Shown: positions 1 to 7,905 of the stretch, piece after piece | Layout: every line of letters begins with the position of its first letter | Numbering within the stretch: position 1 is the stretch's first letter | NCBI GenBank assembly: GCA_018334755.1 | Contig: JAGXLI010000019.1 | Coordinates: 1-32,405, forward strand | Origin: Thermoplasmatota archaeon | Lineage (GTDB): Archaea > Thermoplasmatota > Thermoplasmata > Halarchaeoplasmatales > Halarchaeoplasmataceae | DNA length: 32,405 nt | Direction of reading: 5' to 3' | Translations under genes and position numbers: made by a program | The notes under the pieces: model-generated | Told to the model about the DNA's origin: nothing | The model's database searches: none | The model's input: only the letters and a program-made list of their open reading frames with translations

Positions 1-431
1 TGACGGGGCTGGAAACGCTTTCTGTAAGGATGGAAAAACACTGTAAAAATGCCGAGATACTCGCGGAATTTTTAAAGGACCATGAAAAAGTGAATTGGGT
101 AAAATATCCAAAACTCAAGAACCACGTATCCCACGAGATCGCTAAAGATTACTTGAACAACGGTTATGGAGCGGTCATCACTTTTGGAGTCGAAGGAGGA
201 CACGAAGCGGGAAAAGAACTGATTGAGAATGTAGAACTGATATCATTTTCAGCGAATGTAGGCGATACGAAATCACTGATCATCCATCCGTCTAGTACGA
301 CCCACAAACAGTTGAGCGCGGAAGAAAAGCTCGACGCTGGAATCACTGAAGACATGGTCAGATTGAGCGTAGGGATCGAAGATATATCGGATGTCAAAGA
401 TGATCTAGATGAAAGACTGAAAAAATTATGA
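1..431 (+). CDS. metY: O-acetylhomoserine sulfhydrylase, C-terminal part (partial)
   Basis: This is the C-terminal third of a Cys/Met-metabolism PLP enzyme that makes homocysteine from O-acetylhomoserine and sulfide. The reading frame is already open at the window edge (first whole codon at position 3), so the N-terminus and PLP lysine lie outside. The visible part has the family's late motifs: a GLETLSVRME segment, the ANVGDTKSLIIHPSSTTH block characteristic of MetY-type enzymes, and a closing RLSVGIEDISD motif. It ends in an ATGA overlap with the next gene, metX, which makes its substrate, so the two are almost certainly co-transcribed. Cystathionine gamma-synthase is the main alternative. 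The metX neighbour and the SLIIHPSSTTH block favour the sulfhydrylase. Confidence 0.9.
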   Translation, partial: TGLETLSVRMEKHCKNAEILAEFLKDHEKVNWVKYPKLKNHVSHEIAKDYLNNGYGAVITFGVEGGHEAGKELIENVELISFSANVGDTKSLIIHPSSTTHKQLSAEEKLDAGITEDMVRLSVGIEDISDVKDDLDERLKKL

Positions 432-439
432 GGGAAAAT

Positions 440-1546
440 ATGGTATCTGAGCATAGAAGAGAGATAAAAGTAGATGGGTTCGAATTAAGATCCGGGGAAG
501 AGATCCCTCTGACCATAGAGTTCGAAACATACGGTGACCTAGATCGTTCTAGAAGTAATGCCATACTGATATGTCATTCTTTGACCCACAGCTCTCATGT
601 TGCAAAACACGATGAAGACGACGAGGAAGGATGGTGGACGAGCATGGTGGGACCCGGTAAATATATCGATACCGAGGAGTATTTCGTCGTCTGTGTAAAT
701 GTACCGGGCAGTTGTTATGGAACTACTGGCCCTTCCTCTATAGATCCGGGGAACGGAGAACCTTACGGATCGGATTTTCCGGAGATCACTATCAGTGACA
801 TGGTAAGAGCTCAAAAGCTGGTGATCGATCATCTTGAGATCGACGAACTCAAATCGATTATAGGTGGAAGTATAGGAGGGCAACAGGCTTTAGAATGGTC
901 TAAACTATATCCTTCGATGGTAAAAAGTATAATACCTATCGCGACCGGCGCGAGGGTCTCCCCGATGATGCTCGGCTTTGGATATATCTCTCAGAACGCG
1001 ATCAGATCGGATCCGAACTGGTCTGGAGGTGACTATTATGGGGGAAATCGGTCGCCGAAGTACGGGCTCCAGATCGCCAGACAGATCGGACATCTCACAT
1101 ATCTCTCTAGAGAAGGAGTCGAAAGAAAATTCGGAAGGGAAAAATCTCAGGAGGAAAGCGACCACGAATTCGAGATCGAAAGTTATCTCAGATATCAGGG
1201 CGAAAAATTCGTAGAGAGATTCGACCCCAATTCCTATCTGTATCTTACGGAAGCCATGCACAACTTTGATCTTTCGAAAGGTTACTCTAGTGATTTTCAA
1301 GCGGTGAAAGAGTTCGACGGCTTAGTATATCTGATGTCCATCGATTCCGATTGGCATTTCACCGTCGAGGAATCAGAATACTTAGCTGAAGTATACGAAA
1401 AGACAGACAGTCTGGTGATGCACGATACTATAAAAAGTCCGTACGGTCACGATGCATTTCTGGTGGAAAACGAGAAGTTGGGCAAAAAGATACGATTGTT
1501 TTTAGAGTACATGTTTGAAGGGGAGTTCGATTCTTCCGTTAATTGA
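440..1546 (+). CDS. metX: Homoserine O-acetyltransferase
   Basis: This alpha/beta-hydrolase-fold enzyme acylates homoserine to activate it for sulfhydrylation. All three catalytic positions are visible. Counting from the upstream ATG at 428, the nucleophile is Ser148 in GGSIGG, the acid is Asp308 in SDWHF and the base is His341 in YGHDAF. The early NVPGSCYGTTGPSS oxyanion/substrate region is intact. Length (about 370 residues) is normal for MetX. I prefer the ATG at 440 because a GAGGG Shine-Dalgarno-like stretch lies 5 nt before it. The ATG at 428 overlaps the metY stop as ATGA but has no ribosome site; it would add four residues. It sits between metY and metF as a homocysteine/methionine unit. 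Acetyl versus succinyl donor specificity cannot be settled here. Confidence 0.93.
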   Translation: MVSEHRREIKVDGFELRSGEEIPLTIEFETYGDLDRSRSNAILICHSLTHSSHVAKHDEDDEEGWWTSMVGPGKYIDTEEYFVVCVNVPGSCYGTTGPSSIDPGNGEPYGSDFPEITISDMVRAQKLVIDHLEIDELKSIIGGSIGGQQALEWSKLYPSMVKSIIPIATGARVSPMMLGFGYISQNAIRSDPNWSGGDYYGGNRSPKYGLQIARQIGHLTYLSREGVERKFGREKSQEESDHEFEIESYLRYQGEKFVERFDPNSYLYLTEAMHNFDLSKGYSSDFQAVKEFDGLVYLMSIDSDWHFTVEESEYLAEVYEKTDSLVMHDTIKSPYGHDAFLVENEKLGKKIRLFLEYMFEGEFDSSVN

Positions 1547-1565
1547 TGAGATGTAGGTGATATAT

Positions 1566-2516
1566 TTGAAAAAAGCTGGCAAAGATATTGAGAAGGCTCT
1601 GAGAAAAAGAGAAGACGTCTTGACCATAGAGGCCCCCTCCTATAGAGGGTCTAAATTGGAAAAGTATTTCAGGGAATCTGTTGAATCGAGTGTTTTCCGA
1701 TCCGTCGATTATATCAACATCTGTGACAACCCAGTAGGGAAAGTCCATATCGATCCTTTTCTGTTGGGTAACATTTTGATGGATAATTTTGGCGTATCTC
1801 CCATAGCGCATCTGACCTGCAGAAATTCTACCTTGAGCTCTATACAAAAAAGGCTTTTAGGCGCCGACGCCGCCGGGATAAAAAACCTTCTCGTGGTGTC
1901 TGGAGATGGAGGTATAGGAGATTACGGAAACGAATTCACCCCCTCTTACATGAGTTCTAGAGGGATCATAGACGGTATAAAGAACCACCTGAACGAAGGT
2001 AGATTGATGCCCGACCATTCCAAGAGAGGATTTGAAGGTGAAGAGGATCTGAAAACGATCGAGAATTCTACAGATTTTACGGTAGGTGGGGTGATCATCC
2101 CCGGAAGAAAAAACGAGTTAAGATACACGAAAAACAAGATCAAGAACGGGGTAGATTTTCTTCAAACGCAGATCGTATATGATAAAGATCGGATATATTC
2201 TTTTATCGAGGAACTCTCTAGAGAAGTTGATGACTGCCCGCCTATCTTGATGAGCGTACGGCCGGTTTCTTCTTTCGAGGAGATAAGATACATAGCTGAA
2301 AATATCCCTCAAGTCGAGGTGCCCGACTCTCTATTGAAAGAGATGAAAAGGACTGACGAGATTAGAGATCTTTCTATAGATACGGTTCTCGATATATTCG
2401 ATTTTGTAAAAAATAGGATAAAAGAAGATTCTCTCGACGTGGATGTAGGTCTCCATATCATACCTGGAGATGATCACGATCTTTCTGAAAGTATAGTAGA
2501 AGAGGTGAAAAGATGA
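1566..2516 (+). CDS. metF: Methylenetetrahydrofolate reductase-like flavoprotein
   Basis: The protein has the TIM-barrel MTHFR signature: a DxINICDNP segment, HLTCRNSTLSSIQKRLLGA, then LLVVSGDGG, the flavin-binding stretch. It would reduce a methylene-pterin to a methyl-pterin, the methyl source for methionine. In an archaeon the carrier could be a folate or tetrahydromethanopterin, and the sequence does not decide. The start is probably the TTG at 1566, because an AGGTGA ribosome site ends 5 nt before it. A GTG at 1557 is in frame but lies inside that site. It follows metX by about 20 bp. No methionine synthase follows; instead a T7 tract lies just downstream of the stop, suggesting the transcript ends here. 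Confidence 0.85.
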   Translation: MKKAGKDIEKALRKREDVLTIEAPSYRGSKLEKYFRESVESSVFRSVDYINICDNPVGKVHIDPFLLGNILMDNFGVSPIAHLTCRNSTLSSIQKRLLGADAAGIKNLLVVSGDGGIGDYGNEFTPSYMSSRGIIDGIKNHLNEGRLMPDHSKRGFEGEEDLKTIENSTDFTVGGVIIPGRKNELRYTKNKIKNGVDFLQTQIVYDKDRIYSFIEELSREVDDCPPILMSVRPVSSFEEIRYIAENIPQVEVPDSLLKEMKRTDEIRDLSIDTVLDIFDFVKNRIKEDSLDVDVGLHIIPGDDHDLSESIVEEVKR

Positions 2517-2532
2517 TAGAGGATCTAAATCG

Positions 2533-2552
2533 ATGGGGAACCTTTTTTTGTG
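2533..2552 (+). terminator. T-rich terminator after the met genes
   Basis: A run of seven T residues follows an imperfect ggggaac/gttcc-ttcccc inverted repeat just after the metF stop. Oligo-T tracts are the usual archaeal termination signal. The hairpin is weak, so the T-run is the main evidence. Confidence 0.5.
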
Positions 2553-2668
2553 TTCCTTCCCCGCCATTAAAGGTCTCTAATGGTATTTTTCGATCCGAGA
2601 GCGAAAAGCATAAGTAATTCTCATAATACTTGAGGAAGAGAATAAATTATTAAAATAATAATGATAAC

Positions 2669-3199
2669 ATGTTCCTGGATCTCGATACCTTGGTTGAAGA
2701 GATAAGAGCAAGACGAAAGGACCTGGGATGGTCACAGAAAAGATTAGCGGATAATGCAGAGGTGTCACAATCACTGATAGCCAAATTAGAGAGAAAAGAG
2801 AACGTACCGAATTACGAAGCCGTGAAGAAGATATACGAAGTATTGGAAGAGGAAAAAGAGATAGAATTTGCAGGAGATTATGCGAACGATGATATCATAT
2901 CGGTAGATATCGATGATACTGTCGGCGAGGCCGTAGAATTGATGCTGAAGAACGACTTCTCCCAGATCCCGGTGAAAGATGGAGATGAATATGTGGGTAT
3001 GGTCGTGAGTAGAGATGCGGTCGGAACAAAACGGGATAAAAAAGTGAAAGAGGTCATGAAACATTCATTCCCCATCCTACCGGCAAAAAGTCCAAAATCG
3101 GTAGTGATAGAGCTTCTTAAGGAAAAAAAGTATAGAGCTGTCATGATAAAGGATGAAGAAAAGAATTGGAAGATAATCACACCCGCCGATCTGCTATGA
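2669..3199 (+). CDS. XRE-family regulator with C-terminal CBS domain pair
   Basis: Residues about 5-62 form a Cro/CI-type helix-turn-helix (RKDLGWSQKRLADNAEVSQS, then LIAKLERKENVPNYEAV). Residues about 75-176 hold two CBS motifs, DTVGEAVELMLKNDFSQIPV and SPKSVVIELLKEKKYRAVMI. CBS pairs bind adenosyl nucleotides (AMP, ATP, SAM), so this is probably a metabolite-sensing transcription factor of the archaeal HTH-CBS family (COG3620 type). Its ligand and targets are unknown. It lies alone between the met genes and the his operon, either of which it could control, but that is inference from position only. The ATG has no ribosome site, and an AT-rich TATA-like stretch (around 2640-2650) about 25 nt upstream fits a leaderless transcript. 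Confidence 0.85.
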   Translation: MFLDLDTLVEEIRARRKDLGWSQKRLADNAEVSQSLIAKLERKENVPNYEAVKKIYEVLEEEKEIEFAGDYANDDIISVDIDDTVGEAVELMLKNDFSQIPVKDGDEYVGMVVSRDAVGTKRDKKVKEVMKHSFPILPAKSPKSVVIELLKEKKYRAVMIKDEEKNWKIITPADLL

Positions 3200-3220
3200 T
3201 ATACACTACTCAAATGCATA

Positions 3221-3240
3221 GAAAAATATTTATATCATAG
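3221..3240 (+). promoter_or_regulatory. Strong BRE/TATA promoter upstream of the pseudoknot RNA
   Basis: The string gaaaaatatttatatcat is a near-ideal archaeal BRE plus TATA box. A start about 25 nt downstream would fall near 3255, just ahead of the self-complementary element. No coding gene begins there: the next start, hisZ, is 220 nt away and has its own TATA box. This suggests a dedicated promoter for an untranslated RNA. Confidence 0.65.
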
Positions 3241-3255
3241 TGCAATAAACCACAT

Positions 3256-3390
3256 CGGCGAACAAAGATGAGCGAAACCGCAGGATGCAGAGAAAAAGGC
3301 CTCCCTTCCCGAGATCGCGAGGGTAAAGACAGGTTCGCTCATCTTGGTCGGGTTCATCCTGCAGAAGCTTGAAAACCTGCGATTTTTAGA
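3256..3390 (+). ncRNA. Candidate structured RNA with interleaved (pseudoknot) helices
   Basis: Two long complementary pairs interleave. Helix A pairs 3265-3279 with 3332-3345: 14 base pairs with one bulged A at 3277. Helix B pairs 3280-3287 (gcaggatg) with 3355-3362 (catcctgc): 8 perfect pairs. The strand order A-B-A'-B', with A and B directly adjacent, is an H-type pseudoknot. A competing partner for B exists: 3279-3284 (cgcagg) can pair with 3376-3381 (cctgcg), which is followed at once by a T5 run. The element has its own promoter, no good ORF, and ends before a second T-run at 3400-3409. It could be a free small RNA or a cis-acting leader of the his operon. I do not recognise it as RNase P RNA, SRP RNA, a box C/D or H/ACA guide, or a known riboswitch. 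Confidence 0.6.
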
Positions 3391-3397
3391 TAGAGGC

Positions 3398-3410
3398 TCT
3401 TTTTGTTTTG
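3398..3410 (+). terminator. T-tract (tttttgtttt) between the RNA element and the his promoter
   Basis: Two T-runs separated by one G lie just before the his TATA box. This would be an adequate archaeal terminator for the upstream RNA and would separate it from the his transcript. Confidence 0.45.
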
Positions 3411-3416
3411 TTGAGG

Positions 3417-3470
3417 CATATTTTAAAAGCTCTTTTAGAGGGACATTTAAGGCGAATTCTTTCAAGGTGA
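3417..3470 (+). promoter_or_regulatory. his operon promoter, candidate operator and SD
   Basis: A TATA box (catattttaaaag, 3417-3429) predicts a start near 3447. An aaggtga ribosome site at 3464-3470 precedes the hisZ ATG by 4 nt. An inverted repeat, taaaag-ct-ctttta (3424-3437), overlaps the 3' side of the TATA box, where a bound repressor would block TBP or RNA polymerase. The regulator is unknown; the upstream XRE-CBS protein is one candidate by position. Confidence 0.55.
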
Positions 3471-3474
3471 TATT

Positions 3475-4362
3475 ATGAAGAAAGATATCTTTTCTGAGTC
3501 GGAGAGATTGGATAGTATAGCGGCCGAAGTAAGAAGTGTTTTCAAGAGATGGGGATATAAAGAGATATTTTTACCGAGCGTAGCAGAACACGACGAGGAT
3601 CTTAAAAAAGGCTTGAAGATAACGTATGAGAACGAATTTTACGCGGTGAAACCGGACCCGACCTCGCAGATCGCTCTCAGTTTTAAAGACGGCTTACCGA
3701 TCAGAAAGTTCTACTTGAGAGAGATATTGGACGGTATTAATGGGACATTCCAAGCTGGAATAGAATATCTCTGTGACGATACCTTGAAGAATAAAGTAGA
3801 GATCTTGAACATCTTGATATCGGTACTAGAGCGGTTAGATATCGAAGATTTCTACGTAGATGTGGGCAGTCTGGAGATATGGAGAAAGACCATAGAGGAC
3901 ATCAAAGAATACGAAGAGGAGATCTTTAAGGCTCTCAGACGAAGAAATCTGAGTCTTATCGATGATCTATCCATCCCATTGGATAAAAAGGAAGAGCTTT
4001 GGAACCTCTTAAATCTTAGAGATAAGAGGTGCGGATTTGAAAAGATCGATCGATTGATGGATTTGATAGACGATGAACGACTTTATGCCGATCTAGGCAC
4101 AGTGAGACCTCTGCCCTATTATGATGATATAATATTCGAGATCTATTCACCTAGAGTGGGTTTTCCTATAGGCGCCGGAGGAGAATACAGAGTAGGCGGC
4201 TCTCACGGATGCGGCTTTGCTTTGAATCTAGAACTTATCTCTGAAATCTATGAGATCGAAGAAGACGATGATTTCGTCGAAGTAGATGGAGATCTCAAAG
4301 CTTCTTATGAAAGGGCGAGAGAACTCGTCAAAGATGGAGAAAAAGTGAGGATGGGGATATAA
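3475..4362 (+). CDS. hisZ: ATP phosphoribosyltransferase regulatory subunit (HisRS-like)
   Basis: This is a class II aminoacyl-tRNA synthetase core without an anticodon-binding domain, related to HisRS: RLDSIAAEVRSVFKRWGYKE, the motif-2-like region LREILDGINGTFQAGIEYL, and the GAGGEYRVG segment where HisRS has its late active-site loop. At 295 residues it is too short for a tRNA synthetase. It directly precedes a short-form HisG, the partner that needs HisZ for activity and histidine feedback inhibition. The HisZ-HisG complex catalyses the first step of histidine synthesis. Its stop codon overlaps the hisG start by one base. Being first of ten genes, it sits behind the only obvious operon promoter. 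Confidence 0.88.
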   Translation: MKKDIFSESERLDSIAAEVRSVFKRWGYKEIFLPSVAEHDEDLKKGLKITYENEFYAVKPDPTSQIALSFKDGLPIRKFYLREILDGINGTFQAGIEYLCDDTLKNKVEILNILISVLERLDIEDFYVDVGSLEIWRKTIEDIKEYEEEIFKALRRRNLSLIDDLSIPLDKKEELWNLLNLRDKRCGFEKIDRLMDLIDDERLYADLGTVRPLPYYDDIIFEIYSPRVGFPIGAGGEYRVGGSHGCGFALNLELISEIYEIEEDDDFVEVDGDLKASYERARELVKDGEKVRMGI

Positions 4363-4970
4363 TGGATCTGAGTATAGCTCTACCTAAAGGTCGATTGATG
4401 GATAATACCATGAAATACCTTAAAGAAGCGGGCATCGATCTTGATCTCAAAAAGAACAGAGAACTGGTACAGAGCGTAGATGGAAATAAGGTCGTTCTAT
4501 CCAAACCAAGTGACGTGCCGGTCTACGTAGAGCATGGGATCGATATAGGGATCGCCGGTTCAGATGTTCTAGAGGAAAGAAAAAGCGACGTGTTCGTTCC
4601 CATCGAATTAGATTTCGGTAGATGTCGATTGAGCGTTGCCGTCCCTGAAGAGAAAGATGTCAGCGTTGAAGATTTTGAAGGATATACCATAGCTACTGAA
4701 TATCCTAACCTGACCTCTGAATATTTCGAAGAGATGAATATTTCGATCAAAATAGTGGGGTTAGACGGTTCTGTCGAAGTGGCTCCTAGGATCAGCATAG
4801 CCGACGCCATCGTCGATATAGTGGAAACAGGCCGAACCCTGAAAGCGAACGATCTGGTAGAGATCGAGAAGATCATGGACGTTTCAGCTTTATTTATGGT
4901 CAATAGAATTTCACAGAAGGTCAGGTTTGAAGAGATAAATGAACTCGTTGAGAAGCTAAAAGAGGTGTAA
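4362..4970 (+). CDS. hisG: ATP phosphoribosyltransferase, short form
   Basis: The enzyme condenses ATP and PRPP to phosphoribosyl-ATP. The N-terminal LSIALPKGRLMD, the GIDIGIAGSDVLEE loop and the PRPP-binding ADAIVDIVETGRTLKAN are all HisG hallmarks. The 202-residue length marks the short class, which lacks the C-terminal regulatory domain and depends on HisZ, encoded immediately upstream. The C-terminus stops at ELVEKLKEV, as expected for the short form, so it is not truncated. Two bases separate it from hisD, so translation is probably coupled. Confidence 0.95.
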   Translation: MDLSIALPKGRLMDNTMKYLKEAGIDLDLKKNRELVQSVDGNKVVLSKPSDVPVYVEHGIDIGIAGSDVLEERKSDVFVPIELDFGRCRLSVAVPEEKDVSVEDFEGYTIATEYPNLTSEYFEEMNISIKIVGLDGSVEVAPRISIADAIVDIVETGRTLKANDLVEIEKIMDVSALFMVNRISQKVRFEEINELVEKLKEV

Positions 4971-4972
4971 AG

Positions 4973-6103
4973 ATGGATCTGGAAAGATACGTAGGTGAAA
5001 TTCTAAAAGAAATCGAAGAGGAAGGCATGAAAGCCCTAAAAAGATACTCTAAGAGATTTGATAGATACGAGGGAGAGCTGCGGGTCAAAAAATCCGAATT
5101 TTCAGGTTTGGAAAAAAAGAACAAAAAAGTGATAGATGATATCATCGATAGGGTAAAAAGAGTCCACGAGAAACAAATAGAGGAAAGCGATATTTATCCT
5201 ATCGAGGATTCTTTGTTCGGCCTGGTTGAGAGGCCAATCGAGAGAATAGGCGTCTATGTACCGGGTGGAAAACCACTACCTTCTACACTGATAATGGTCG
5301 GGGTTCCCGCTGTTCTCGCGGAGGTCGAGGAGATAGTCGTTACGACACCGCCGGTAGAAGGTAGTATAGATCCGAGGATGCTCTATATAGCTGAAAAACT
5401 TGGTATAGACGAAGTTTACAAGATCGGCGGCGCCCAGGCGATAGGAGCTATGGCATACGGAGTGGGCATGGAGAAAGTTGATAAGATCTTCGGCCCCGGG
5501 AATAAGTACGTCAACGAGGCAAAAAGGCAAGTGTATGGACAGGTCGGTATCGACAGTTTAGCCGGCCCATCAGAGATAGCGATAGTTGCGGATGAGAACG
5601 CGGATGAAGATCATGTAAAGGCAGATATTCTGGCTCAACTGGAACATGATGACGAAGCAAAGGCCTGGCTGCTCACGACTTCCTCCGACCTAGCCGAGAG
5701 CGTTGAAGGGGAAAAAGTGGATGTAGAGGTGTTGGAAGACTTATCTAGATGTGTAGAAGAGGTGAACGAGATATCCCCAGAACATCTTGAGATATTGACT
5801 GAAAATCCTAGAGATTTACTCAGATATGTCAAGAACGCCGGAGCCGTTTATCTGGGCGAGTTTACTCCTGTTGCAGCGGGAGATTATTTCCTAGGCGTCA
5901 ACCACGTCTTACCTACTGGAAGAGCGCCTAGGTTTGAATCTGTCCTGACTGTCGATGACTTCGTCAAAAAGATAAGCGTAGCTGAAGCCGGTAGGATGGA
6001 TTATAAGCGGAATAAAGAGTTGGGTATCAAGCTATCTCGTATGGAAGATATGGAATGTCACAAAAGATCGATAGAGGCGAGAAAAAATGCAGAGGAAAAC
6101 TGA
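4973..6103 (+). CDS. hisD: Histidinol dehydrogenase
   Basis: This enzyme does the last two oxidations, L-histidinol to L-histidine, with NAD and zinc. The Zn ligands expected from the family are present: Gln222 and His225 in AQLEHDDEA, Asp304 in AAGDYFLG and His363 near the end. The catalytic Glu270-His271 pair sits in ISPEHLE. At 376 residues it is roughly 50 shorter than the E. coli enzyme. It lacks part of the N-terminal segment that precedes the core, and the C-terminus is brief. No active-site residue is lost, so it should work. Its last 17 bases overlap the start of hisB. Confidence 0.95.
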   Translation: MDLERYVGEILKEIEEEGMKALKRYSKRFDRYEGELRVKKSEFSGLEKKNKKVIDDIIDRVKRVHEKQIEESDIYPIEDSLFGLVERPIERIGVYVPGGKPLPSTLIMVGVPAVLAEVEEIVVTTPPVEGSIDPRMLYIAEKLGIDEVYKIGGAQAIGAMAYGVGMEKVDKIFGPGNKYVNEAKRQVYGQVGIDSLAGPSEIAIVADENADEDHVKADILAQLEHDDEAKAWLLTTSSDLAESVEGEKVDVEVLEDLSRCVEEVNEISPEHLEILTENPRDLLRYVKNAGAVYLGEFTPVAAGDYFLGVNHVLPTGRAPRFESVLTVDDFVKKISVAEAGRMDYKRNKELGIKLSRMEDMECHKRSIEARKNAEEN

Positions 6104-6620
6104 AGAGGTCAACATGAGGATAGATCTTGGAGAAGACCGGATAGATATCTCAACAGGAGACGATATTTTAGACCACCTGTTGGAGACGCTCTTCTTTTAC
6201 ATGGAAGAGAAAGTCGAAATAGAGGCTGAATGGGACTTAAGGCATCATCTCTGGGAAGATATGGGAATACTCCTAGGTAAGGTATTGAAGGAAAAAATAG
6301 ATGAAAAAGAGATACAGAGATTTGGCAACGCTATCATACCGATGGACGACGCACTGGTTTTAGCATCTGTCGATATCTCCCGGATCTATCTGGAAATGAA
6401 CTTGGATTCCGAATACGGTGAAGAAGGTTTTGATGGAGCTTTGGTTAGAGAGTTCTTGAACGGTGTTTCGAGAAATCTGTCCGCTACCATACACCTCAAA
6501 AAGCTCAGCGGGAGAAATTCGCATCACGTCATAGAGGCGGGATTCAAAGCTCTTGGAGTGGCTCTGTCCCGGGCCGTTGAGCGATCAGATGGGCTGAAAA
6601 GCACTAAAGGGGTATTATGA
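6087..6620 (+). CDS. hisB: Imidazoleglycerol-phosphate dehydratase
   Basis: It dehydrates imidazole-glycerol phosphate to imidazole-acetol phosphate. The start at 6087 is supported because the protein then begins with QRKTEEVNM, the conserved opening (RKTxET) of the family, despite the 17-base overlap with hisD. Metal-binding histidines are at DH (residue 30), RHHLWED (53-54) and SHHVIEAGFKALG (146-147), with Glu57 and Glu150 beside them. The family's usual HHTVED has become HHLWED, a conservative change. It is the dehydratase domain only, so the histidinol-phosphatase activity fused to it in E. coli must come from another gene, probably the last one of this operon. Confidence 0.95.
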   Translation: MQRKTEEVNMRIDLGEDRIDISTGDDILDHLLETLFFYMEEKVEIEAEWDLRHHLWEDMGILLGKVLKEKIDEKEIQRFGNAIIPMDDALVLASVDISRIYLEMNLDSEYGEEGFDGALVREFLNGVSRNLSATIHLKKLSGRNSHHVIEAGFKALGVALSRAVERSDGLKSTKGVL

Positions 6621-7213
6621 TTGCTATAGTGGACCTTGGTATAGGCAACATATCCAACGTGAAAAGGCCGTTAAAAGGCACGGTAACAGACGATCCCTAT
6701 CGGATCGAGAAAGCGGATAAGATGGTGGTCCCGGGCGTCGGTAATTTTTGTACGGTAAAAGAAAAACTGAATCCGTTAAAAGGGGTTATCTCCGATTTTA
6801 TCGAAGACGGAAAACCGTTCTTGGGTATCTGCCTAGGGATGCAGCTCCTGTTCGGCTACAACGAAGAAGGGAAAGCCAAAGGATTAGAGATACTGGAAGG
6901 AGAAGTTAAAGGATTAGATAGAGCTAGCTCTCCTCACATCGGCTGGAATACTGTAAAATTCGACTCCGATTTTCCTATATCTAACGGTATAACCGACCGG
7001 TCTTTCTTTTACTTCACCCACTCTTATTACGTTGATACCGAGGTACCGATCATAGGAAAAACAGAAGTCCTGAACAGTGATGAGAAGACGGTGTTTCCAG
7101 CGGTTATAAGATCCGGTAATATGTATGGAACGCAGTTTCACCCGGAAAAATCGGGCTCGAACGGACTAAGATTACTAGAGAATTTTAGCTCACTTGGTGG
7201 TGATGAGCCATGA
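6617..7213 (+). CDS. hisH: Imidazole glycerol phosphate synthase, glutamine amidotransferase subunit
   Basis: This class I glutamine amidotransferase supplies ammonia to HisF. The catalytic triad is present: Cys72 in GICLGMQ, and His175 and Glu177 in QFHPEKSG. The N-terminus, IAIVDLGIGNISNV, is typical of HisH. ATGA-type four-base overlaps tie it to hisB before and hisA after. HisA lies between HisH and its partner HisF, as in the Bacillus operon. Confidence 0.95.
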   Translation: MIAIVDLGIGNISNVKRPLKGTVTDDPYRIEKADKMVVPGVGNFCTVKEKLNPLKGVISDFIEDGKPFLGICLGMQLLFGYNEEGKAKGLEILEGEVKGLDRASSPHIGWNTVKFDSDFPISNGITDRSFFYFTHSYYVDTEVPIIGKTEVLNSDEKTVFPAVIRSGNMYGTQFHPEKSGSNGLRLLENFSSLGGDEP

Positions 7214-7905
7214 AGATATACCCGGCTATAGACCTCTATGACGGAGAAGCCGTGAGACTCGAACAGGGAGATAAAACAAAAATGAGATCTTATGGAGATC
7301 CGATGAGATATGCTGAGAAATTCAGTGATCATGTGGGTAAGATCCACATGGTCGATCTTGAAGGGGCTTTTGATGGAGAGCCTAGAAACCTAGATGTGGT
7401 TGAAAAGATCATCGATTCTTACGATATTGAAGTCCAGATCGGAGGGGGTTTTCGAGAACTCTCCTCCGTGAAAAGAGCATACTCAGCTGGAGTCGAGAAC
7501 GTGATAATCGGCACGAGAGCCTTTGATGAAGATTTCATGAGTGGTTTGACGGAGCGATTTGAAGGGATAATGGTCAGTTTAGACATAAAAAGCGGAAACC
7601 TAGCCGTCGAAGGGTGGAGGACTACATTGGATATGGATCTAGACGAAGGCCTTGATCGTTTAAACTCCCATGTAGATAGATTAATTTACACCATGACTGA
7701 GAAGGACGGTTTACTAGAAGGTATCGAGGAATTGCCCTTGGTGCCTGAAGGAAAAGAAGCCATCTATGCAGGCGGCATAGCTTCTAAAGATGACATAGAT
7801 TATTTGGACGAAGTGGGATTCGACGGCTGCATCATCGGAAGGGCTCTTTATGAGGATGAGATCGATCTAGCAGAATTGAAGGAGGGACTTTCTGATGCTG
7901 GCTAA
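7210..7905 (+). CDS. hisA: ProFAR isomerase
   Basis: This TIM-barrel enzyme isomerises the product of HisI (ProFAR to PRFAR). The general acid/base pair is Asp8 in PAIDLYDG and Asp125 in VSLDIKSG. The phosphate-binding loops are QIGGGFR in the first half and YAGGIAS in the second. At 231 residues it is slightly short for the family but complete. It overlaps hisF by 11 bases. Confidence 0.95.
   Translation: MKIYPAIDLYDGEAVRLEQGDKTKMRSYGDPMRYAEKFSDHVGKIHMVDLEGAFDGEPRNLDVVEKIIDSYDIEVQIGGGFRELSSVKRAYSAGVENVIIGTRAFDEDFMSGLTERFEGIMVSLDIKSGNLAVEGWRTTLDMDLDEGLDRLNSHVDRLIYTMTEKDGLLEGIEELPLVPEGKEAIYAGGIASKDDIDYLDEVGFDGCIIGRALYEDEIDLAELKEGLSDAG

Noticed and set aside
2513-2617. A 34-codon ORF overlapping the metF stop (ATGA) with a gaggtga site ahead
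   Set aside because: The apparent ribosome site is explained by metF codons for Glu-Glu-Val-Lys-Arg, the ORF contains a T7 terminator, and its product looks like nothing known.
3266-3277. A gatga...gaaac string resembling a hammerhead ribozyme core
   Set aside because: There is no stem II between the two motifs and the whole segment is paired in helix A.
3235-3465. A 76-codon minus-strand frame through the pseudoknot RNA
   Set aside because: It has no promoter or ribosome site, and its composition (Phe, Ser, Cys) is unlike real proteins here; it reflects the structured RNA on the other strand.
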